NCBI GenBank assembly: GCA_027491255.1
Contig: JAIXWM010000008.1
Location: 62,001 to 126,000, forward strand
Source: Rubrivivax sp.
Lineage (GTDB): Bacteria > Pseudomonadota > Gammaproteobacteria > Burkholderiales > Burkholderiaceae_C
Reading direction: 5' to 3'
Length of the DNA: 64,000 nt
The first letter of the stretch is position 1. Every line of letters starts with the position of its first letter. Positions 26,847-34,600 of the stretch are shown here, one piece after another. The position numbers were made by a program, and so were the translations under genes. A model generated the notes under the pieces. It was not told the DNA's origin. It worked only from the letters and a program-made list of their open reading frames with translations, and did no database searches.

Positions 26847-27833
26847 TCACTCGAGACGGATGCGCGGATCGACCAGCGCCAGCAGGATGTCGCTGACCAG
26901 CGCGCCGATCACCGTCAAGGTGCAGATCAGCAGGATGAAGGCGCCGGCGAGGTACATGTCCTGGCTCATCAGCGACTGCAGCAGCAAGGGCCCGGCGGTG
27001 GGCAGGCTCAGCACGATGGCCACGATGATGGAGCCCGACACGAGGTTGGGCAGCAGCCACGCAATGGTCGAGATGAAGGGGTTCAGTGCCAGGCGCATCG
27101 GGTACTTCACCAGCAGCGTGAACTCCGACAGCCCCTTGGCCCGCGCCGTCGTGACGTAGGGGCGGTTGAGCTCGTCGAGCATGTTGGCGCGCATGACGCG
27201 GATCAGGCTGGCGGTCCCGGACACGGCCAGGATCACCACCGGAATCCACAGGTGCTGCATCAGGTCGACCACCCGGTCCCAGCTCCAGGGCGCGTTCTGG
27301 TAGGGCTCGGAGAACAGTCCCCCGACGCTCTGTCCGAAATGCACGGCGGCCACGTACATCAGGACCAGGGCCAGCAGGAAGCTGGGAATGGCCAGCCCGA
27401 GGAAGGACACGAAGGTCACCACGTAGTCGCCGATCGAGTACTTCTTCACGGCGGAGAACACCCCGACGGGCAGGGCGATGGCCCAGGTCAGCAGCAAGGT
27501 CGACACCGTCAGCAGCAGGGTCAGGGCCATGCGCTCCCAGATGAGCTCGGACACCGGCTGCTGCCACTCGAAGCTGAGGCCGAAGTCGCCGCGCAGGACC
27601 ACGTTGGTGATCCACTTCCAGTACTGGATGATCATGGGCTGGTCGAGCCCGAAACGCGCCCGCAGGTCGGCGGCGGCCTGGCGGTCGACGACCTCGTTGG
27701 ATGCCGCCAGCGTGGCGATGTAGGTCGTGACGTAGTCACCCGGCGGCAGCTGGATCAGCACGAAGGACAGGAAGCTGACTGCCAGCAGGAATGGCAGCAT
27801 CCACAGCGCTCGCACGAGGATGAATCGGAGCAT
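26847..27833 (-). CDS. ABC transporter permease (DppB/OppB type)
   Basis: A 328-residue permease with the DppB layout: an N-terminal helix MLRFILVRALWMLPFLLAV, a periplasmic loop, then five helices. The coupling loop reads TTARAKGLSEFTLLVKYPMR. It is the first membrane component after the binding-protein gene at 27926 and forms a heterodimer with the 25693 product. Usual length for the family. Confidence 0.92.
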   Translation of the reverse strand: MLRFILVRALWMLPFLLAVSFLSFVLIQLPPGDYVTTYIATLAASNEVVDRQAAADLRARFGLDQPMIIQYWKWITNVVLRGDFGLSFEWQQPVSELIWERMALTLLLTVSTLLLTWAIALPVGVFSAVKKYSIGDYVVTFVSFLGLAIPSFLLALVLMYVAAVHFGQSVGGLFSEPYQNAPWSWDRVVDLMQHLWIPVVILAVSGTASLIRVMRANMLDELNRPYVTTARAKGLSEFTLLVKYPMRLALNPFISTIAWLLPNLVSGSIIVAIVLSLPTAGPLLLQSLMSQDMYLAGAFILLICTLTVIGALVSDILLALVDPRIRLE

Positions 27834-27925
27834 GGGACGTCTCTGGGGCTCGGCGCGCGCGATTCACCGGGAGCCCGCCATGAGCGGACTCCCGGGACCA
27901 CGAAGCTGCGCGGCGTGCGCGCGGG

Positions 27926-29890
27926 TCAGGTGCGCGTGAAGAAGAACTGCTGCGGCAGCGCCGGCCCCGGATTGGGCCAGGACCACGAGCTCGGGTAGGA
28001 CTTCGGCACGTTCTGCAGGTTGTTGCGGGCGATGCCGAAGCTGTTGACGGCCAGACAGATGCCGATGGTCTCGAAGGCGTCGGCGGTGAGGTCGAAGACC
28101 TGCTTCATGATCTCGCCGCGCTTCTTGACGTCGGCCGTCGCCAGCGCCTGTTCGTACAGCTTCATGCGCCGCTTCTGGCTCTCTGGCGGCTCCTGACCGT
28201 CCTTGCCGTTCGAGACATACCACAGGGTCCACGGGATCGCGTAGCGCGAGCCTTGCGGGTGCTGCGCCAGGTAGTCGCGGGCGTCGAGGATGGGGTCCAG
28301 ACCTCCCGGTCCCGGCCAGGTGGCAGCGTCATGGTCGTTGTTGTCGCCGCGTGTGTAGTAGAGCGCGCGCTCGATGGTGTTGATCTTGATGTCGACACCG
28401 ATGTCGGCCCAGTGCCGCTTGACCAGTTCCAGCGAGTCGACGGCGTCCGGGTACAGCGTCGGGATGACGTCGATCGCGAAGAAGACACGCTTGCCGTCCG
28501 GGCGCAGGCGGAATTTCTGTGCGTCCCGCCTGGTGTAGCCGAGCTTGTCCAGCAGAGCGTTGGCCTGCTTCGGGTCGTGCTCGGTGAACTGCGTCGCGAG
28601 CTTGGCGTGGTGCCAGGGGTGGCCCGGGCGTGGTCCCGTCTGGTAGGGCTGCGACTGGCCCAGGTAGACGATGTCGATGATCTCCTTGCGGTTGATGCCC
28701 AGCGACAGGGCCTGCCGGAACTCCTTGTTGCCGAACATCTGGCGCATGGCCGGATCCTTGTGCGTCAGGTTCAGGTAGATCTGCACCTGTTGCGCACCCG
28801 AGGCGATCAGCTCGATCAGCCGGTAGCCGCCCTTCTGCATGTTCTGCGTCAAGGTCGGCTTGTTCTGCAGCGAGTCGATGTGGCGTTCCTGGATGTCGAG
28901 CTTGCCCGACAGCGCGTCGAGCATCAGGGACTCGACGTCCTGCGCGATGCTGAAGCTCAGGCGGTCGATGTAGGGCAGCTGCTGGCCGGTCTGGTCGACC
29001 TGCCAGAAGTAGGGGTTGCGCTCCATGACCACGCGTGTGGCGCCCCCCGTGTAGGGCTCGGAGATGACCCAGGGGTCGAGCGTGGGCTTGGCGGCATTGC
29101 CCCAGCGCGCGGGGATCTCGATGTCGCCGCAGCGTGCGCGGAACAGCGCCGCCCAGTCGGACAGGTTGGCCGCCTTGGCCTGCTCGACGGCCTTGGGGTT
29201 GTACTTGGGGTGGAACTGGCTGCAGTAGTGCTTGGGGAACAGCGTGGGGTGCTGCCCGAGCGGTGTGGCCAGCTGCTCCAGGAACAGGGCGTAGGACGAG
29301 GCGAAGGTGAACTTGACGGTGTCCTCGTCGACCTTGGTGACCTGGCAGGGCTTGCCCCCGATCGTCAACTGGGACGGCACCGACTTGTAGAGCTCGGGGT
29401 TCTTCGCGCAGTCCTCGATGGCGAAGACGACGTCGTCGGCCGTGAAGGGCTTGCCGTCGGACCACTTCATGCCCTTGCGCAGGTGGAAGACGAACTCGGT
29501 GGAGGCGGCGTTGACTTCCCAGCGCTCGGCCACATTGGGCAGCACTTCGGTGAACGCCAGGTTCCAGCGCACCAGGCCCTGGTTGCCCACCATGCGCAGG
29601 ATGCCGTTGTGGTCGGCGCTGCCGCGCAGGCCGCGCCGCAGCGCGCCGCCGTAGACGCCCACCTTTTCGGCATTGATGACCAGCGGCGACGCCGGCAGGC
29701 GCTGCGCAAGCGCCGGCAGCTTGCCTTCGGAAGCCAGCTTGGCCAGGGCGGGCGCCTCCTTGCCGGCCTGCGCCCAGGAAGAACTGGCGCCTCCCACCCC
29801 CGCCAGGGCCGCTGCACCGGCGAACCCCTTGAGCACATCACGCCGGGAAGTTCCGGCGCTGCACGACGACACACGCTTGCTGCTCTTCAT
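27926..29890 (-). CDS. ABC transporter substrate-binding protein, family 5, Tat-exported
   Basis: A 654-residue periplasmic binding protein of the SBP_bac_5 family. A twin-arginine signal (TSRRDVLKGF, then an Ala/Gly-rich hydrophobic stretch) ends near SSWAQ. The body has the family strands FVFHLRKGMKWSDGKPFTADDV and an RQALSLGINRKEI segment. It is about 120 residues longer than DppA/OppA; members of this size in plant-associated bacteria bind oligosaccharides. I infer a uronide or other sugar ligand from the flanking sugar-acid genes, but a peptide ligand cannot be excluded. It is the first gene of the minus-strand operon leaving the 29891-30179 control region. Confidence 0.9.
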   Translation of the reverse strand: MKSSKRVSSCSAGTSRRDVLKGFAGAAALAGVGGASSSWAQAGKEAPALAKLASEGKLPALAQRLPASPLVINAEKVGVYGGALRRGLRGSADHNGILRMVGNQGLVRWNLAFTEVLPNVAERWEVNAASTEFVFHLRKGMKWSDGKPFTADDVVFAIEDCAKNPELYKSVPSQLTIGGKPCQVTKVDEDTVKFTFASSYALFLEQLATPLGQHPTLFPKHYCSQFHPKYNPKAVEQAKAANLSDWAALFRARCGDIEIPARWGNAAKPTLDPWVISEPYTGGATRVVMERNPYFWQVDQTGQQLPYIDRLSFSIAQDVESLMLDALSGKLDIQERHIDSLQNKPTLTQNMQKGGYRLIELIASGAQQVQIYLNLTHKDPAMRQMFGNKEFRQALSLGINRKEIIDIVYLGQSQPYQTGPRPGHPWHHAKLATQFTEHDPKQANALLDKLGYTRRDAQKFRLRPDGKRVFFAIDVIPTLYPDAVDSLELVKRHWADIGVDIKINTIERALYYTRGDNNDHDAATWPGPGGLDPILDARDYLAQHPQGSRYAIPWTLWYVSNGKDGQEPPESQKRRMKLYEQALATADVKKRGEIMKQVFDLTADAFETIGICLAVNSFGIARNNLQNVPKSYPSSWSWPNPGPALPQQFFFTRT

Positions 29891-29963
29891 CGATGGTCTC
29901 CTAGCTCTGCACAGTGATCGGCCGACATGTCGGTCACCCGGGCGGCCCCCGCACCACTTCTTA

Positions 29964-29980
29964 GGGCGTGTCAGACGCCC
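29964..29980. promoter_or_regulatory. Candidate GntR operator 2 (GGGCGT-GTCAG-ACGCCC)
   Basis: A perfect 6-bp inverted repeat with a 5-nt centre. Its core GTCAGAC is the complement of the GTCTGAC core in the site at 29994-30004, and the two centres lie 26 bp apart. It deviates from the FadR-type consensus at the outer positions. Confidence 0.4.
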
Positions 29981-29993
29981 TGCCGTGTTGACT

Positions 29994-30004
29994 TTGTCTG
30001 ACAA
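29994..30004. promoter_or_regulatory. Candidate GntR (FadR-subfamily) operator TTGTCTGACAA
   Basis: A perfect 11-bp palindrome that matches the general FadR-subfamily consensus TNGTNNNACNA at every fixed position. The FadR-type GntR gene at 31118 lies in the divergent operon, so autoregulation and control of the importer operon are both plausible. It lies downstream of the minus-strand TTGACA at 30014-30019. Confidence 0.55.
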
Positions 30005-30084
30005 CCTAGGGCCTGTCAAGAACGGAGACTTCGGGAAAAACCCGAATGCTCGGCGCGATGTCGCCAAGAATTGGGCCAACTTGC

Positions 30085-30113
30085 TTGACAACTTTGCCAA
30101 CGCGCCTTACAAG
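30085..30113 (+). promoter_or_regulatory. Candidate sigma-70 promoter for the 30180 operon
   Basis: A consensus -35 TTGACA at 30085-30090 is followed by a 17-bp spacer and TACAAG (four of six -10 matches) at 30108-30113, 66 bp before the ATG at 30180. Confidence 0.5.
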
Positions 30114-30179
30114 TAGGCTCGTGCGCCGCTGCCAAGGCTCAGGTCGGCCGCTGCCCCTGCGGCCCTGTGGAATCTCAAG

Positions 30180-31112
30180 ATGAACCCTCGTGCCCCCACC
30201 CCAGCCGACCTCGTCCATTCGGTGCTCGCCGTGCCGCCGCTGGCGCGGCGTCCCGATCTGTCGCTCGATGCGGCGGCCAACCGGGCGCTGGTCAGGCACA
30301 TCGAGGCGGGTGGGGTGCGGATCCTGCTGTACGGGGGGAATGCCAACCTCTACCACCAGCCGGTGTCGGAGTTCGGCGACATGCTGTCCTTGCTGAGCGA
30401 GGCTGCGTCGCCGGCGACCTGGGTCATTCCCTCGATCGGCCCCGACTACGGCAAGATGATCGATCAGGCGGCGCTGCTCAGGCGCAGCGCGTACCGCACG
30501 GCGATGGTGCTGCCGATGCAGGGCTTCACCAGCGTCGAGGGCGTCGAGTCCGGACTGCGGCGGGTGAGCGACGCCGCCGGCATGCCCTTGACGGTGTACC
30601 TGCGCAGCGAGGACACCCTGTCGATCGAGGCGCTGGGGCGCCTGGTCGATGGCGGGCATGTGTGGTGCGTGAAGTACGCGATCGGTCGCACGGCCGGCGT
30701 GCACGAGGACGCCTTCCTCGACGCCCTGATCCAGCGCATTGGCGCGGCGCGCATCGTCAGCGGCATGGGCGAGCGCCCGGTGCTGGGGCATGTCGGGCGG
30801 GTCGGGCGCTACGGCCTGCCTTCCTTCACCACGGGCGGGGGCTGTATCGCGCCGCGCAGCTGCATGGCCCTGCTGGCGGCCCTGCATGCCGGGGACGCCG
30901 GGCGCGCGCGCGAGTTGCACGCACGCTTCATGCCGCTGGAGGAGCTGCGGGAGTCCCTGTCCCTGGTGCGGGTGCTGCACGACGCGGTCAGCTGGTCGGG
31001 CGTGGCCGACATGGGCGCGCAGTTGCCGCTGCTCAGCCCGACGCCCGCGTCGATGCGGGAGGCGGTCGAGGCCGCGGCGCGGGCGCTGCGACAGCAGGAC
31101 CAGGGCGTCTGA
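30180..31112 (+). CDS. Dihydrodipicolinate synthase-family protein (class I lyase/aldolase)
   Basis: A 310-residue barrel enzyme of the DapA/NanA superfamily. The Schiff-base lysine is Lys165 in CVKYAIG and the proton-relay tyrosine is Tyr140 in LTVYLRS. The usual GTTGE loop is replaced by LLYGGNANLYH, so it is not a lysine-pathway DapA. Superfamily members in sugar-acid loci cleave or dehydrate 2-keto-3-deoxy acids, including 5-dehydro-4-deoxyglucarate. That is the likely role here, since glucarate dehydratase and uronate dehydrogenase flank it. It is the first gene of the plus-strand operon, 5 bp before the GntR gene. Confidence 0.82.
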   Translation: MNPRAPTPADLVHSVLAVPPLARRPDLSLDAAANRALVRHIEAGGVRILLYGGNANLYHQPVSEFGDMLSLLSEAASPATWVIPSIGPDYGKMIDQAALLRRSAYRTAMVLPMQGFTSVEGVESGLRRVSDAAGMPLTVYLRSEDTLSIEALGRLVDGGHVWCVKYAIGRTAGVHEDAFLDALIQRIGAARIVSGMGERPVLGHVGRVGRYGLPSFTTGGGCIAPRSCMALLAALHAGDAGRARELHARFMPLEELRESLSLVRVLHDAVSWSGVADMGAQLPLLSPTPASMREAVEAAARALRQQDQGV

Positions 31113-31117
31113 AGGCC

Positions 31118-31834
31118 ATGGACCAGGCCCTCGATCCGAAGGCTCGCCCGGGGCGCGTGCCCGAAGGCCTGGCCGATCGGGTCTATCGGGAGCTGCTCGC
31201 GCAGATCATCGCCGGGCACTGGCGCGAGGGTGATCGACTGTCGACCGAGCAAGCCCTGGCCGAGCAGTTCAACACCTCCCGGCCGACGGTGCGCGAGGCC
31301 TTGTCGCGGCTGCGCGCCGACGGCATCGTCACCAGCCGCCAGGGCGCGGGCACGTTCGTCGTGCGGCGCCCGGACCCGGACGTGCCCCGCTTCATGCCCC
31401 TGGAGTCGATGTCGGACGTGCGGCGCGTCCTGGAGTTCCGCGCCGTCGTCGAGAGCGGCGCGGCGGCGCTGGCGGCCGTGGTCGCCGATGACGCCGATCT
31501 CGACCGGCTCCGTGGCGCGCTGCAACGGCTGGAGCAGGCCGTGCAGGCGCGGGCCCTGGGTCTCGACGAAGACTTCGAATTCCACCTCGCCGTGGCCCAG
31601 GCCACGCACAACCGGTTCTTTGTGTCGGTCATCGCCTCCATCCAGCCCCACATGGAGTTCGGCATGAACCTGTTGCGCAACTTCTCGCTGCACCGCACGA
31701 GCGAGCGGGCCGCCCGTGTCCAGGCCGAGCACGGCGACATCGTCAAGGCCATCGTCGCGCGCGATCCGGCCGCTGCGGAGCAGGCGATGCGGACCCACCT
31801 CGAGAACACCCGCCAGCGGATGTTCGGCAACTGA
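31118..31834 (+). CDS. GntR-family regulator, FadR/FCD subfamily
   Basis: A 238-residue regulator. The N-terminal winged helix-turn-helix (about 18-85) has the signature TEQALAEQFNTSRPTVREAL, followed by the all-helical FCD effector domain with metal-type histidines (around EFHLAVA and late RTHLENT). FCD regulators commonly sense sugar acids such as glucarate, galactonate or uronates and repress their catabolic operons. It lies 5 bp after the DHDPS-fold gene and before PhyH and udh. Palindromes in the upstream divergent region match the subfamily operator pattern. Confidence 0.92.
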   Translation: MDQALDPKARPGRVPEGLADRVYRELLAQIIAGHWREGDRLSTEQALAEQFNTSRPTVREALSRLRADGIVTSRQGAGTFVVRRPDPDVPRFMPLESMSDVRRVLEFRAVVESGAAALAAVVADDADLDRLRGALQRLEQAVQARALGLDEDFEFHLAVAQATHNRFFVSVIASIQPHMEFGMNLLRNFSLHRTSERAARVQAEHGDIVKAIVARDPAAAEQAMRTHLENTRQRMFGN

Positions 31835-31848
31835 ACCGGAGGATCACC

Positions 31849-32691
31849 ATGCCCTATCGATTGACGAGCGAGGACCGCCAGGCCTGGGCGCGTGACGGCT
31901 ACTTCATCGTCCGCGGACTGTTCGACACCGAGGAGACGGCGCTGTTGCGCGGGGCGATCGAGACCGATCCGCTGCTCAAGGCCAGCCTGTACGAGCGCAA
32001 GGACGCGCAAGGCCACGCGACCCGCATCGCCCTGTGGAACGAGCCCGGCGACAGCGTCTACGGGCTGGCGGCGCGCAGCGAGCGGGTGGTCGACACGATG
32101 CAGGAGCTGCTCGAAGCCGAGGTCTACCACTACCACTCCAAGCTCACGGCCAAGGAGCCCTACGACGGCGGCGCGTGGGAGTGGCACCAGGACTACGGCT
32201 ACTGGTACCACAACGGCTGCCTCCACCCCGACATGGGCAGCGTGATGGTGGCCCTGGACCGCGCGAACCGCGAGAACGGATGCCTGCAGGTCGTGCGCGG
32301 CTCGCACCGGATCGGCCGCGTCAACCACAGTGCCGGCAAGGCCGCGGGCGAACAGGTCGGCGCCGACATGCAGCGCGTGGAGTGGATGCTGGCCGGGCAT
32401 GAGCGGGTGCACGTCGAGCTCGAGCCGGGCGACGGGCTCTTCTTCCATGCCAACGTGATGCATCGCTCCGACCAGAACCGTTCGCCGCACCGGCGCTGGA
32501 CCGTGCTCTTCTGCTTCAACGCCACGCACAACGCCCCTTTCGACGCGCAGGGCGTGCAGTCGGCGTTCAGCCCGCTGCACAAGGTGCCCGACGGCGCGGT
32601 GAAGACGGCCGGCCTGCGCCTGAGCGATCCCGCGCAGGCCAGTTTCCAGGCGCGTCGCGGGCACACGGCCGTGCCTGACGCGGTGGCCTGA
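31849..32691 (+). CDS. Phytanoyl-CoA dioxygenase-family (Fe(II)/2-oxoglutarate) oxygenase
   Basis: A 280-residue PhyH-type protein. The iron-binding facial triad is read as HQD in EWHQDYGYWY and the distal histidine in NVMHRSDQN, with a nearby arginine for 2-oxoglutarate. Bacterial PhyH enzymes hydroxylate small molecules, for example ectoine or alkyl and sugar derivatives. Placed between the GntR regulator and uronate dehydrogenase, it may hydroxylate or dealkylate a modified sugar (for example an O-methyl uronate); this is an inference. A strong GGAGG site lies 7-8 bp upstream of the ATG. Confidence 0.85.
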   Translation: MPYRLTSEDRQAWARDGYFIVRGLFDTEETALLRGAIETDPLLKASLYERKDAQGHATRIALWNEPGDSVYGLAARSERVVDTMQELLEAEVYHYHSKLTAKEPYDGGAWEWHQDYGYWYHNGCLHPDMGSVMVALDRANRENGCLQVVRGSHRIGRVNHSAGKAAGEQVGADMQRVEWMLAGHERVHVELEPGDGLFFHANVMHRSDQNRSPHRRWTVLFCFNATHNAPFDAQGVQSAFSPLHKVPDGAVKTAGLRLSDPAQASFQARRGHTAVPDAVA

Positions 32692-32707
32692 CGCGCAGGT
32701 GCATCGC

Positions 32708-33511
32708 ATGCGTCCTCAGCGTCTGCTGATCACCGGCGCCGCCGGTCGGCTCGGCTCGCACCTGCGCCGCAGCCTGAAGCCGCATGTGGCGGCGATGCGT
32801 CTGTCGGACATCGCGCCGATGGCCCCGCCAGACGAGGGCGAGGAGGTCGTCGCCTGCGACCTGGCCGACAAGGCTGCGGTGGGCCGCCTGATGGCAGGGT
32901 GCGATGCCGTGGTGCACCTGGGCGGCATCCCGAACGAGCAAGCCTTCGAACGCATCGTCGAGGCGAACATCAAGGGCGTGGTGCACCTGTACGAGGCGGC
33001 GCGGCGGCACGGCGTGCGCCGTGTGGTCTACGCCAGCTCCAACCACGTCGTCGGCTTTCACCGCCAGGGCGAGTTGCTCGGCCCCGATTGCGACCGGCGG
33101 CCCGACGGCTTCTACGGACTGTCGAAGTCCTTCGGCGAGGACGTGGCCCGGCTGTACTTCGACCGCTGGGGCATCGAGAGCGCCTGTCTGCGCATCGGCT
33201 CGTGTTTTCCCCAGCCCACGGACCGCCGGATGCTGCACACCTGGTTCAGCCATCGCGACCTGACCGAGCTGGTGCGCTGCTGCCTGGCGGCGCCACGCCT
33301 GGGCTTCAGGATCCTGTGGGGCGTCTCGGCGCACCGCGAGCCCTGGTGGCGCGACGACGCGGCAGCCTCCCTGGGCTTTCGTCCTGTCGACAGCTCCGAG
33401 CCCCACCGCGAGCGTCTGGAGCGCCTGCCGGCGCTGGATCCTGCGGATCCGGCGCGCGTGTACCAGGGCGGCGCCTTCGTGAAGATGGGGCCTTTCGAGG
33501 AGGGATGGTGA
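32708..33511 (+). CDS. udh: Uronate dehydrogenase
   Basis: A 267-residue short-chain-dehydrogenase-type enzyme. The Rossmann motif is LITGAAGRLGSHLR, the early strand reads RLSDIAPMAP, the catalytic Tyr-x-x-x-Lys is in YGLSKSFGEDVA, and the substrate segments SSNHVVGFH and RIGSCFPQPTDRRML are characteristic of bacterial uronate dehydrogenases. Length also fits. It oxidises D-glucuronate or D-galacturonate with NAD+ to the aldaro-1,4- or 1,5-lactone. It overlaps the lactonase gene by 7 bp, consistent with consecutive steps. The ATG at 32708 is preferred to an in-frame GTG at 32699 because AGG (32697-32699) lies 8 bp upstream. Confidence 0.92.
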   Translation: MRPQRLLITGAAGRLGSHLRRSLKPHVAAMRLSDIAPMAPPDEGEEVVACDLADKAAVGRLMAGCDAVVHLGGIPNEQAFERIVEANIKGVVHLYEAARRHGVRRVVYASSNHVVGFHRQGELLGPDCDRRPDGFYGLSKSFGEDVARLYFDRWGIESACLRIGSCFPQPTDRRMLHTWFSHRDLTELVRCCLAAPRLGFRILWGVSAHREPWWRDDAAASLGFRPVDSSEPHRERLERLPALDPADPARVYQGGAFVKMGPFEEGW

Positions 33512-34521
33512 GCCTGGCCTTTTCGTCGACCAAGGTCCTCGTGTCGTGCGCCGACAGCGGCGAGATCCGTCGCTACGCGCTGGACGCGGTCAGCGGCCGG
33601 CTGGCCGAGCAGCAGACCGTCGCTGCGGGCGGGCAGTTGATGCCGATGGCGCTGAGCGCTGACCGCAGCCGCTTGTATGTGGCCCGTCGCAGCGCGCCGC
33701 TGGCCGCCCTCACGCTGGGCATCGGTGCCGACGGCAGCTTGCGCGTCCTCGGCGAGGCGGCGCTGCCCGCCAGCATGGCCTATGTCGCCTGCGACCGCAG
33801 CGGCCGCTGGTTGCTCAGCGCCTCGTACGGCGAGCACCGGGTGGCCGTCAGCCCCGTCGGCGGGGACGGCGTGGCGGCGCCGGCGCACCAGGTCCTGCCG
33901 GTGGGCCGCCATGCCCATTCCATCGTCGTCGACCCCTCCAACCGCCATGCCTATGTGGCGTGCCTGGGTGACGACGTGCTGGTGCGGCTCGATTTCGACG
34001 CCGCCACAGGCGTCCTGGCCGGTGACTCGGCGTCGGTGTTCCCGATGCGCGCGGGTGCCGGGCCGCGCCACCTCGTCATCACCGCCGATGGCCGATGCCT
34101 GTTCCTGCTCAACGAACTGGACGCCACGATCGATGTGCTCGAACGCGACGTGGGCACCGGGGCGCTGCAGCGGCGCCAGACCGTCGCCTTGATGCCTTCA
34201 GGGTTCGAGGGAAAGCCCTGGGCTGCGGAGCTGCGCCTGTCCCCGGACGGCGCCTGGCTGCTGGCCACCGAGCGCCGCTCGGACACCATGAGCCTGCTGG
34301 CCGTGCAGCCCGGCCGCGGGGAACTCACGCTCGCCGACCGTGTCGCGGTCGAAGCCCAGCCGCGCGGCATGCAATGGTCGCCCGACGGCCGGCACGCGCT
34401 GGTGGCCGGACAGACGTCGCACCACCTGGCGAGCTGGCACGTCGATCGCGCCCACGGGCGGCTCGTACTGTGCGACCGCGTCGCGACCGGCTTGAACCCG
34501 AACTGGATCGAGACGCTCTGA
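33505..34521 (+). CDS. Seven-bladed beta-propeller lactonase (Pgl-like)
   Basis: A 338-residue protein of the 6-phosphogluconolactonase/carboxymuconate-cyclase propeller family. The repeated blades show GPRHLVITADGR and PRGMQWSPDGRHALVA segments. It is cytosolic, with no signal peptide. Overlap with udh by 7 bp strongly suggests that it opens the aldarolactone produced by Udh, giving galactarate or glucarate for GudD. Substrate preference is inferred from position; the family also contains phosphogluconolactonases. Confidence 0.86.
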   Translation: MVSLAFSSTKVLVSCADSGEIRRYALDAVSGRLAEQQTVAAGGQLMPMALSADRSRLYVARRSAPLAALTLGIGADGSLRVLGEAALPASMAYVACDRSGRWLLSASYGEHRVAVSPVGGDGVAAPAHQVLPVGRHAHSIVVDPSNRHAYVACLGDDVLVRLDFDAATGVLAGDSASVFPMRAGAGPRHLVITADGRCLFLLNELDATIDVLERDVGTGALQRRQTVALMPSGFEGKPWAAELRLSPDGAWLLATERRSDTMSLLAVQPGRGELTLADRVAVEAQPRGMQWSPDGRHALVAGQTSHHLASWHVDRAHGRLVLCDRVATGLNPNWIETL

Positions 34522-34600
34522 GCCGACGCCCGGGCGCGCGTGCGCAGTGCCTGTTCTTCCCGGCGTCCATTCCCGCCCTGCAGCCCACCCGCATCGACCG

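Larger units (their letters stand above)
29891..30179. promoter_or_regulatory. Divergent control region of the sugar-acid island
   Basis: This 289-bp gap lies between the ABC importer operon (minus) and the DHDPS/GntR/uronate operon (plus). It is AT-richer than its surroundings and contains two palindromic GntR-type candidate operators and a good plus-strand promoter, listed separately. A TTGACA on the minus strand (30014-30019) is a candidate -35 for the importer operon, with the 29994 operator sitting just downstream of it. Confidence 0.55.

Noticed and set aside
30180..31112. Calling the DHDPS-fold gene a 5-dehydro-4-deoxyglucarate dehydratase (kdgD) or dapA
   Set aside because: The lysine and tyrosine of the fold are present, but loop motifs differ from both, so only the superfamily can be supported.
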